Assembly: GCF_965638725.1 (NCBI RefSeq)
Contig: NC_134950.1
Location: 25,820,932-25,884,931, forward strand
Length of the DNA stretch: 64,000 bases
Source: Aptenodytes patagonicus
Lineage: Eukaryota; Chordata; Aves; Sphenisciformes; Spheniscidae
Reading direction: 5' to 3'
Each line of letters opens with the position of its first letter. Position 1 is the stretch's first letter. Positions 19,601 to 27,796 of the stretch are shown in pieces. The position numbers and the translations under genes are program-made. The notes beneath the pieces are model-generated. The model made no database searches. It saw only the letters and a program-made list of their open reading frames with translations, and was not told the origin of the DNA.

Positions 19601-22600
19601 CACTCTTGTGTGCTGAATTCCTTTCTCAACAACTCAATGAACTGCTTGCCATTCTGCACTTTGGGAGGAGTGCTCATGATTTTATTGAAAAAATGTGTTT
19701 TGTTTTCCTTTTGGGAAACCATAATTGAAGTCAAGGCAGTGTCTGAAAAAGACATCTTACTTTAGACTCATAGAATCGTTTAGGTTGGAAAAAACCTTTA
19801 AGATCATTGAGTCCAACCGTTAACCTAGCACTGCCAAGTCCACCACTAAACCATGTCCCTAAGCACCACATCTACACGTCTTTTAAATATCTCCAGGGAT
19901 GGTGACTCAACCACTTCCCTGGGCAGCTTGTTCCAATGCTTGACAACCCTTTTGGTAGGAAATTTTTCCTCATATCTGATCTAAACCTCCCCTGGCACAA
20001 CCTGAGGCCGTTTCCTCTCATCCTGTCGCTTGTTACTTGGGAGAAGAGACCAACACCCACCTTGCTACAACCTCCTTTCAGGTAGTTGTAGAGAGCGATG
20101 AGGTCTCCCCTCAGCCTCCTTTTCTCCAGGCTAAACAAGCCCAGGTCCCTCAGCCGCTCCTCAGAAGACTTGTTCTCCAGACCCTTCACCAGCTTTGTTG
20201 CCCTTCTCTGGACACGCTCCAGCACCTCGACGTCCTTCTTGTAGTGAGGGGCCCAAAACTGAACACAGTATTTGAGGTGTGGCCTCACCAGTGCCAAGTA
20301 CAGGGGCACGATCACTTCCCTACTCCTGCTGGCCACACTAGTTCTGATACAGGCCAGGATGCCATTGGCCTTCTCGGCCACCTGGGCACACTGCTGGCTC
20401 ATGTTCAGCCGGCTGTCGACCAACACCCCCAGGTCCTTTTCTGACAGGCAGCTTTCCAGCCACTCTTCCCCAAGCCTGTAGCGCTGCATGGGGTTGTTGT
20501 GGCCGAAGTGCAGGACCCGACACTTAGCCTTGTTGAACCTCATACAGCTGGCCTCAGCCCATTGATGGCTGTCCAGATCCCTCTGTAGAGCCTTCCTACC
20601 CTCAAGCAGATCAACACTCCCACCCAGCTTGGCGTCATTTGCAGACTTACTGAGGGTACACTTGATCCCCTCGTCCAGATCATTGATGAAGATACTAAAC
20701 AGAACTGGCCCCAAAACTGAGCCCTGGGGAGCATCTCTTGTGACTGGCCGCCAACTGGATTTGACTCCATTCACCACAACTCTTTGGGCCCGGCCGTCCA
20801 GCCAGTTTTTTACCCAGTGAAGAGTACACCTGTCCAAGCCATGAGCAGCCAGTTTCTCCAGGAGAATGCTGTGGGAAATGGTGTCAAAGGCTTTACTAAA
20901 GTCTTGGTAGACAGCACTCACAGCCTTTCCCTCATCCACTAAGCGGGTCACCTTGTCATGGAAGGAGATCAGGTTAGTCAAGCAGGACCTGCCTTTCATA
21001 AACCCATGCTGACTGGGCCTGATCACCTGCTTGTCCTGTACATGCCACATGATGGCACTCAAGATGATCTGCTCCGTAACCTTCCCCAGCACTGAAGTCA
21101 GACTGACAGGCCTATAGTTGCCCAGATCCTCCTTCCGGCCCTTATTGTAGATGGGCATCACATTTGCTAACCTCCAGTCAACTGGGACCTCCCTGGTTAG
21201 CCAGGACTGCTAGACGTTTAGACATTAACCAAGTGTAAAATAAATTGAATACACCACATATTCTACACATCTCTTTGAGGTTCAACAGACTTCAGTTGAA
21301 GACTACAGGACTGAAATTATACTCCCTAATATAAAAATGTAACTTGGATACCTTAGCAAAAGAAATAACACATTAACAAAAGTAGTCACTAGCTATTTGA
21401 TTGCTGTGTTTTACAGAGCTCAACAGCTCCACAACTAGAAAGTCAGTCTTTTTTGACAGCTTGGTATTGAAACTGATAAAAGACTCTTAGGGGAGAATTT
21501 TTATGCTTGTAACTGCCATGCATACTGAGACACAGCTATTTTGTTCATATATCAGACAAGCTGAAAAATACATAGCATTCACAGAAGTCATCTTTACTTC
21601 AGGGATACTCTATAAACAAATTACACTTTAACCAAGAATGATAAATAATTTGCACTGTCTGACTTGAGAAGAACTGGAGTGGCAGATGTTATTGTGGGTT
21701 GCATTCTTGTTGCTGTGTGACAAAGGGTAGAAGAATTTTGCATTAGTTTGTTTCAGTGGCACGTTAAAATAAGCTAAGTTTGCTGTAGCTGACTTTTGAA
21801 GATAAAATTGTGCTCTTTTTCAGGTTTGTCAGATTGAACTTGGTTTTCAACATAATGAAATTCAACAGATTGTGTTTAAAACCCCCAAGATTTTAACTGC
21901 AAGTAAAAAGAGACTCAAACAGACATTTGACTACTTACACAACATAATGGGCATTCCCCACCACATGCTTACTCGCTTTCCTCAGGTGAGCTGTTAATCT
22001 GGGAATAAATTGTAGGTGCTCTTTGCACAGCTGCTTCACTGGTTTGGTGCTGAAGGTGGAGCCTCAGCGTATGCAGGACACGCATGAATTCTTCAACTTG
22101 TTTGTGGTGTTTAATTGGGATAACTTTATTTAGCACTTCAGCACCCATTGAGGATTCCAGTGTGGAAGTGCCCTTCTTCTCCCCCTGCCACATGTGACAC
22201 CACCACTGCCACCACCCCCAGTCTTGCAAATTTTTAAGTTTTCAACAGAAGTAGTCATGCTCATCTCTTCTGGATTCATGCAAGAGAGATTACTGCCTGC
22301 TTAGGGATTCCTTGTACTGAAATCTTACCTAGCTAAGAGACACAAGGGAAGACAGATCATGCAGAAGATCTGTTCATTAGATAACATGTATACAAAAAAA
22401 ATTCTTTTGGATTTGTCTAGTTAAAAAATAAATTTTATAGATTCTAGGATCTGAAAATATAGTTTAAAGGTAAGAGAAGTTCTGTCCGTTAGGCAATCAG
22501 ATTCTCATTGATCTTCCTATTGCTGCGGCAATAGCTAAAAAATCACAAGAGTGAAAATAGATTAATTTCTTGATGACTATTTCGTTTTTTTCTCTCTCAC

Positions 22601-24491
22601 TACTGTTATTCCCTCACAAATTAAAAGTTGAAAGCATTAGTCACTTCATCCAATGCTGACATGCAGTCACACTAGCTTCTTACAAGGAAAAAAAGAAAGC
22701 ACAAATTACAACTTCTGAACCGCAATAATTTTCTTCCTGAAGCAAGGCTAGTAGGGAATCTTAACTGTCTAATCTAACTAGCTAAAAAGCCAAAATTGTG
22801 TAGGGAAATAAAACTACTCCCCAGGATTTTGATTACTTATCTTTATCTTTACTTAACAAGGATGCTTGCTATAACTCCATTCCCTGTGTCACTTTTGCCC
22901 TCCTTGACCAAGCACAAGTCTTGCTCACTTCCTTCTCAATTGTCTTATTGTTGGCTTCAGGGTGGTTCACCTCATTATTTCTCTTCCCTTTGTTTGGAAG
23001 GGTAACTGGAGAGTTTCCTCTATTCCTTGTTCTTGGTGCAGTGACCTTCTCTCTTCCCTGTTCTTCCCTTCCATCCTCAAAAACTCCGAGTTCCAGGATA
23101 CTGCTAGTGTAACTCAGTCTGTGTATGGTCTGGCCGTTAACTTGTGCATTCACAAATGCATGCTTGTCTCCGTCAGTTCTTACTTCTATTCTGAATGACA
23201 GTAATGCTGAAAATAAGCATACAGGATTTTTTTTGTCAAATCCTCTCTGATGTTACAGCTGCTGTTGTAACCATCCTTCCTGTCAGCTAGCTCCATAAAT
23301 GGTGGTTAAGGTTTTTTCCCGTCTTCTGACTCCCTCTTAAAATTCAGGGAAGGCAGAGGAGGAACAGTAGTTTTGCTTTCTGTCCTAGTTCAAATTAGTT
23401 TGCATCCTCTTGAAATCCTTCCTTCAGTAGTGTAGTCTCTCCTTTTTAGTAAAAACTCTTGCTCGCTTTCATTGCTCTAGGATTCATGTTTTCACCATTA
23501 TCTTCTCTAAAGCAGCGTCTCTCTCTTCAGGTGTACTGCTCAGAAAGGCAGAGTTAGATCTCTGTTTTCGAGACTTAACTGTGCTTCTCCTGTCTTCCCC
23601 ACTTCTCTCTCTTTTTAGACGTTCCACTGATTTCTTTCATGTTTCCCTTACCATTGTTCTCGCCTTTGACTGTCTAGAATTCTTTTTGTGACAAGTATCT
23701 TCAAAGGCAGGCATTGCTGTGCAGCAGAAGACAAGTGGTTGTTTTGAACCACTGCACTGTGCCTTTTGGCTGTGTTAGGACAGGAGGTGCAGCCACTCAC
23801 CTTTTCCGTTGCCACTGTGCAATTAATTCGTTTGTATTATGCCATGTGGTCACCTATTCATTTCTTCCTTATAAAAATGCTCATCTGAATCTGACTGTAT
23901 AAATAAATACTTCCGATAATATAGGGAAAATGCTTAGGTATTCTTGCTCCCTGTTTCTGAATGTCTCCTCTCCACTTTTTTGGCTGTGATTACACAAAAG
24001 TAATATAGTTATCATATATAAACAAAAAACCTAACATGCTTAAGAGAGTTGTATCACTCCCTGATTTCCCTTGTGTGTGTACCTCAGCATATTGTATTGA
24101 AGCATTTATTTAGAATTTAGATAATTTATATATAAATGTAACCTACCTGGTGTTTGACATAAATGAGAAGAAAAGATGCAAATTATTTGTTTTCTTCCTA
24201 GATCTTCAGTTTGTCTAAAAAACGCTCTTTTTTTAGATTCATCAGAGTCTGAAATTTAGACAACCTAAAAGATTCTTCCCTTTCTTCCTTTCTTAGGTTT
24301 TCAACTCAAAGCTATTACGGATCAAAGAGAGACATATGTTTCTTACATTCTTGGGAAGAGCCCAGTATGACCCAGCACAACCCAGCTACATCTCTCTGGA
24401 CCAGCTAGTATCCTTGCCCGATGAGGTGTTTTGTACAGAGATTGCCAAAGCTTCTATACAGGACTTTGAAAAATTCTTAAAAACACTTTAA
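7311..24491 (+). CDS. MTERF3: MTERF3, mitochondrial transcription termination factor 3
   Basis: Seven coding exons (7311-7641, 9824-9976, 11006-11195, 16066-16213, 17496-17567, 21824-21985, 24297-24491) join in frame to 1251 nt, 416 residues plus TAA; human MTERF3 is 417. MTERF3 is a matrix protein that represses mitochondrial transcription near the mtDNA promoter and supports ribosome assembly. The N terminus ([20 protein letters not shown]) is rich in Arg and poor in acids, as in a mitochondrial presequence; residues about 70-110 look like a disordered linker. From about 170 onward, repeated mTERF helical motifs appear, with the typical 'P-x-(I/L)-L' turns in NPYIL, APYLLL, LPRLL and TPKIL. 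The start at 7311 (GGAAGATGG) has A at -3 and G at +4; the open frame extends upstream only through non-ATG codons. All introns are GT-AG. Identification is secure. Confidence 0.96.
7642..9823 (+). other. MTERF3: MTERF3 intron 1 (coding introns numbered)
   Basis: 2182 bp, GT-AG, phase 1. It contains a T run at about 8583-8596. No exon-like or transposon-like block was recognised. Confidence 0.85.
9824..9976 (+). CDS. MTERF3: MTERF3 coding exon 2
   Basis: 153 nt, residues 111-161 plus one base. The acceptor is TTTCTTAG|ACTGGG and the donor ACCTAG|GTATGT. It encodes [19 protein letters not shown] and then [18 protein letters not shown], the acidic lead-in and the first helices before the mTERF repeats. 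Confidence 0.94.
   Translation, partial: TGMTSRLRLLWRRFLRKKPYRSLQNRFFPFGLPRSEIMSITRKPWRNLST
9977..11005 (+). other. MTERF3: MTERF3 intron 2
   Basis: 1029 bp, GT-AG, phase 1. Nothing recognisable inside it. Confidence 0.85.
11006..11195 (+). CDS. MTERF3: MTERF3 coding exon 3
   Basis: 190 nt, residues 162-224 plus two bases. The acceptor is TTGTTGTAG|GAGTTG and the donor AACCAG|GTAAGC. It contains the first clear mTERF motif, [20 protein letters not shown], followed by [13 protein letters not shown]. Confidence 0.95.
11196..16065 (+). other. MTERF3: MTERF3 intron 3
   Basis: 4870 bp, GT-AG, phase 2, the longest intron of the gene. It holds T runs near 11938-11951 and 13258-13277 and an A run near 12958-12968. 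Short open frames show no homology I can name. Confidence 0.85.
16066..16213 (+). CDS. MTERF3: MTERF3 coding exon 4
   Basis: 148 nt, residues 225-274. The acceptor is CTCCTTCTAG|AGTGG and the donor AAAAAG|GTAAAG. It encodes [20 protein letters not shown] and the [19 protein letters not shown] block, the second mTERF unit. It ends in phase 0. Confidence 0.95.
16214..17495 (+). other. MTERF3: MTERF3 intron 4
   Basis: 1282 bp, GT-AG, phase 0. Unique sequence with nothing recognised. Confidence 0.85.
17496..17567 (+). CDS. MTERF3: MTERF3 coding exon 5
   Basis: A 72-nt, in-phase exon, residues 275-298 ([20 protein letters not shown] then ENLQ). The acceptor is CTAATTGTAG|ACAAAG and the donor CTTCAG|GTGAGC. 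It is too short for an ORF scan; skipping it would keep the frame but delete most of one mTERF motif. Confidence 0.94.
19768..21213 (-). mobile_element. CR1 LINE, 5'-truncated, antisense in MTERF3 intron
   Basis: Chicken-repeat-1 non-LTR retrotransposon on the minus strand. Its 3' end is at the left, where the plus strand opens with TCATAGAATCG and then GGTTGGAAAAAACC, the usual CR1 3' terminus. Homology stops near 21213, so the endonuclease domain and the start of the RT domain are missing. The size, about 1.45 kb, and truncated 5' end are normal for CR1 copies in birds. It is opposite to MTERF3 transcription. No clear target-site duplication was seen, also usual for CR1. The 5' border is accurate to about 20 bp. 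Confidence 0.93.
19872..21161 (-). pseudogene. CR1 ORF2 reverse transcriptase remnant, 429 codons open
   Basis: An RT domain in frame over 429 residues: NYRPVSLT at 15-22, [10 protein letters not shown] at 51-60, motif A DFSKAFDT at 87-94 with its Asp, and motif B PQGSVLGP at 145-152. The catalytic motif C, normally an aromatic residue then ADD, reads SAND at 173-176 (codon for N175 at 20637-20639), so the first metal-binding Asp is lost. Beyond it come the CR1 blocks [10 protein letters not shown] and [20 protein letters not shown]. Near 19945 the frame shifts: the usual C-terminal segment continues in another frame, so the last ~25 residues here are not native. The copy is dead despite the long frame. 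Confidence 0.88.
21824..21985 (+). CDS. MTERF3: MTERF3 coding exon 6
   Basis: 162 nt, residues 299-352, phase 0 at both ends. The acceptor is CTCTTTTTCAG|GTTTGT and the donor CCTCAG|GTGAGC. It encodes [31 protein letters not shown] and [20 protein letters not shown], two consecutive mTERF helix pairs. Confidence 0.95.
21986..24296 (+). other. MTERF3: MTERF3 intron 6
   Basis: 2311 bp, GT-AG, phase 0. Contains pyrimidine-rich stretches (about 22.9-23.7 kb) but no identifiable element. Confidence 0.85.
24297..24491 (+). CDS. MTERF3: MTERF3 coding exon 7 (C terminus and stop)
   Basis: 195 nt including TAA, residues 353-416. The acceptor is CCTTTCTTAG|GTTTTC. It encodes [20 protein letters not shown], the conserved [14 protein letters not shown] segment, and the C-terminal helix ending FEKFLKTL. 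The stop is at 24489-24491. Confidence 0.95.
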   Translation, partial: VFNSKLLRIKERHMFLTFLGRAQYDPAQPSYISLDQLVSLPDEVFCTEIAKASIQDFEKFLKTL

Positions 24492-24517
24492 TTAGTAACA
24501 CATGTAAAAAGGAATAG

Positions 24518-24523
24518 AATAAA
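24518..24523 (+). terminator. MTERF3: MTERF3 polyadenylation signal AATAAA
   Basis: A canonical AATAAA hexamer 27 nt after the MTERF3 stop codon, followed by A/T-rich sequence. It implies an unusually short 3' UTR of about 50 nt unless later sites are also used. Confidence 0.75.
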
Positions 24524-24540
24524 GTTATGAAAAAAACTAC

Positions 24541-27419
24541 TCCCCTTTATGGTCTCTTAACTTCTTAATCACTGGTTTAAGAAGTTGTTGCTTATGAAAC
24601 ATTTGTAGGATGTAACGGCTCACAGTAATACTCTTTATGGTGACTTAAAAATATATTTCAGAAGGATTAAGTGTCTGCTACTGATGGAATCCTTGTAATT
24701 AATTGCTAACTTAATTGAGAGTGAATGATGCAGCACACTAACAGAAAAGTAAATTAAAGTGGATTCTTCTTTTTTTTTTCTTTCAATAATTTCAGAGTTT
24801 GGGGAGATGGAAAAACTGGCTAGTGACTTATTCCCTGTCTCACCCTCTGTCTTCTCCCCTCACCCTCCCTCCCAAAAATTAGAATAACAAGCTAATGCAG
24901 TAGTGAAGTGACGTGATTACCTGCTTTTATCTTAACAGCTAATAATGGTATTCTTTTCTTTGTACGATAGAAAGAAGTACACTTACATATGTGAAGCCCC
25001 TCATACAGAAGGGCATTTTTCAACAGGTTACAAAAGTGTTTCTTTGTGAAGCTGGCGGCTGAAGGTATATCCTAAAGGCTGTGCAGTGAAACTTGGTTTG
25101 ACGTATCAAAGAAAATCAGCAAACTGAATCTAGGCAAATTACAAAAAGAAAATAAGCTCCTTCTAGATTTCAGGGACATGTATAGTTTTATTTTAAGTCA
25201 CTTTTCTCTTCTCGTTGTTGAGGAGGGGAAGCAGTTTTTCCCCACCCCCGTGAGATTTGTATGGCTTTAGTATACAAGTAACCATACGAAAAGAGGCTGT
25301 AGTGTATACTTAGTTGACAGAGGTATCTTACTCAGTTATAACAGCTGAAGTAAATGCTAACATTAGGAATTGCGGGAGTATTAAAAGTACTTAATTGTAT
25401 CAGTAAACAAGTCACATTAATACGGAATTATCAAATGCTTCACAGTGTATTTGGTCAAAGTGAAGAAACTGACTAAACCCAAATGCAAATTGTCTGATAG
25501 TTTATTGTTTAGAAGTTTCCATTCTTTCTGTTGAAATAGGTCAGGAAACTGAAATCCAGATGTTTTCATTTGGATTTAAGCTTATTTAATGAAAAAGTCT
25601 CAATGTTTTAAAAGCTTAGTCTTGGAGCTTAAAATACCAGTTTGAGTCACAGAAGTGTAAGAGCCTGAAGAAGATTTTGCATGCAGACAGAAGAATAAAA
25701 TTCAAAAGGTTAAATTTCCCTAATAGGTGGGAAATACACTAAGGTTAAAGAGACATTTAAAGAATGAGAATATTAGTGATCTCTGGATCATGACTTGGGT
25801 CTTTTATCTAAAATAAAATTTGGAATTTGAATTACAACACCCAAGAAAAGGAATGTTGTCAGAACAAGCAGGGTGCAAAATGATTTACTGGGGCATCTTC
25901 ACTTGAAACACAGTAAAAAGCCACATTCATTGTCTGCAGTATATATCTGAGCTGCTCTCATTTGTCTTTCATTCTCATGTTTCCCACTCCGTTGGCCTGG
26001 GAAAATCACTTGAAATGCTCTATTGAGTCGACTTCTTGGTGGAGATGCATAATATTTCATGTAAAGTGGTGGCTGAAATGTGATGACTAAACACTTTCCC
26101 CATTCCTTCCTTTCAAATAAAAATTTCTAAGTCTAATTCAATATGTTTACTTAGATTTTGACTGTATTAAATGCTAATAACAAACTATAATCTTCAAACA
26201 ATCTAGTAAAAATTAATGTTAATAGAAAGTATGTGGGTTCATAATGCCAGAGTTTGCTTTTGCAGATTTACTCTGCTGTCCTTATCGTGATCTATATTAC
26301 CATGTGACAAACCATTATAATATAAATTATATTATAGAATACGTATGATATTTTGAATGTCTTAAACTTTGAGCTTTTAATTCCTTTAGTATTTTTAAAC
26401 GTAAAAATGATTGCTGCCAGAGCTAAACCAGTTTCTTTGAAATGTTAAATGCGTGAGCTTATGCCAAAATAGCTTCCCAGAAATACCATGAAGAAAGGAA
26501 GCAAAAGATTTTATGGGAGTGCTAAAGGGACAGGGGAGGGAGAGGATACAAGAACTTTTTGAGAATCATGCCAAATACTTTTTGGCTTTAAGATGAAAAA
26601 AAATCTTTAGAAGAAATGTTTGGCTTACCAAACTTACTGTAGTCTGCTGTTCTTGATAAGGGCTAGCAGCCTTTGATTGAGCATGTTGATTGAGGCTTGC
26701 TGGGTACAATATGGCAAAGACACTTTGCAGTCTGCTGACGTGCAGCTTGAGCTGTGCCGTTTGCCTGCGTATCACATTCAGCTGCATGCTTTTCTGACTG
26801 AAATTGCCTACTGTAGCAATATTTCTAGAATAATTCCACATACTTATTTCTTTAAAAATGCAGCGGTCTGTGTCTGAAGCAATTGCTGAGGAGAGGCAGT
26901 GATCTGTGCCTCAGAAAACAGAGCCACTCACCTGGCAGCTGCGATACCTGAGCAGAGAGAGGTTTCTGCTTCTCTCTGTGATTGACTTGGTGCTTTGCAA
27001 ACAACTAAATTTTAGCAAATATTCACCTTTGCCCTTCAGTTTGCAGTTATGGGTCTACAGGGTCTTCACAGCACCCAGTTAAACCAGTTCAGCTGCCTTG
27101 ACTGACGGCTGGATTACCTTAAACTGAGGCCAGTGGTTGTTCACATGCACTCCGGAGGCTCCGCGTTACCACCGTGGCCATGCAGGTTTGCTGGTGAGAA
27201 TGTGGGCACTGCTAGCACAGGCCACGGCCGGGACTACGGTGGCAAAGTATTTTGATTTTTAGTCACTGCCAGTTTGCAGAGGCGCTGCGGTGCACGCACA
27301 CTGAGGACACGACGTTATGTTGTTCTGAACAAGCATTAATTAATCTTGGCTTAATTACCGATTCTGCAACACCGTAAGTGTTATTTAAAACCATCGTAAG
27401 AGTCATGGGCTTCACCGTG
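24541..27419. other. MTERF3-UQCRB intergenic spacer
   Basis: 2.9 kb of mostly AT-rich unique sequence between the MTERF3 poly(A) signal and the UQCRB CpG island. No ORF with recognisable homology and no transposon was seen. GC content rises from about 27.1 kb toward the promoter. Confidence 0.8.
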
Positions 27420-27676
27420 CCCACCTTAGCCTCTTGTCGCTCTTTCTGCCCACGGGCAGGTGCCTCAGAGCAGCCCGGCGCCCCGCGGCGGTCACGACGG
27501 AGCTCCCGCGCCAGGAGACGGCCTAGCCGGCCGCCGAAGCAGGGACAGGCCGCCACGGCGGAGACCGATGGGGCAGTCTCCGTCCTTGGGGATGTTCGCC
27601 ACCCGCCTGGATAAAGCCGCGCGGGAGGGAGCACGACGGGAACCGGGCCGCCGCCGCCGCCGCCTCTTGCCGCCGC

Positions 27677-27688
27677 GGCGCATGCGCC
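27677..27688. promoter_or_regulatory. NRF-1 binding site, perfect palindrome
   Basis: GGCGCATGCGCC, a 12-bp perfect palindrome containing the NRF-1 core GCGCATGCGC, about 90 bp upstream of the UQCRB start codon. NRF-1 drives many nuclear genes for respiratory-chain subunits, so the site fits the gene's function. Confidence 0.8.
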
Positions 27689-27702
27689 AGCGCTGAGGCG
27701 GC

Positions 27703-27707
27703 ATTGG
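27703..27707 (-). promoter_or_regulatory. Inverted CCAAT box (NF-Y)
   Basis: ATTGG on the plus strand within GCATTGGCGG, about 70 bp before the ATG, next to a GC box. Position and pairing are typical of NF-Y sites in TATA-less promoters. Confidence 0.55.
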
Positions 27708-27710
27708 CGG

Positions 27711-27720
27711 GCCCGCCCCT
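27711..27720 (-). promoter_or_regulatory. GC box (SP1/KLF class)
   Basis: GCCCGCCCCT on the plus strand, the complement of AGGGGCGGGC, 4 bp after the CCAAT box. A strong SP1-type match in a CpG island, though such motifs are common there. Confidence 0.55.
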
Positions 27721-27773
27721 CGCCCCCCGGAGACGCTGCGGGTTACCCAGAAGGCAGCGCGCCGCTCCGAGGT

Positions 27774-27785
27774 CAAGATGGCGGC
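27774..27785 (+). promoter_or_regulatory. UQCRB: YY1 motif spanning the UQCRB start codon
   Basis: CAAGATGGCGGC, the full YY1 consensus, with its ATG being the UQCRB initiation codon at 27778-27780. YY1 sites just downstream of the transcription start are characteristic of TATA-less promoters with short 5' UTRs. The initiation context (A at -3, G at +4) is also strong. Confidence 0.75.
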
Positions 27786-27796
27786 GAGGGCACCGG
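27778..27796 (+). CDS. UQCRB: UQCRB coding exon 1
   Basis: 19 nt: ATG GCG GCG AGG GCA CCG G, then GTGAGA. It encodes MAARAP plus one base. It lies in the CpG island, and the phase 1 donor matches both candidate exon 2 acceptors. Confidence 0.9.

Larger units (their letters stand above)
17568..21823 (+). other. MTERF3: MTERF3 intron 5 (between exons 5 and 6), host of a CR1 LINE
   Basis: 4256 bp, GT-AG, phase 0. About one third of it is an antisense CR1 insertion (19768-21213). The remainder is unique AT-rich sequence with a T run near 17908-17918. Confidence 0.85.
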
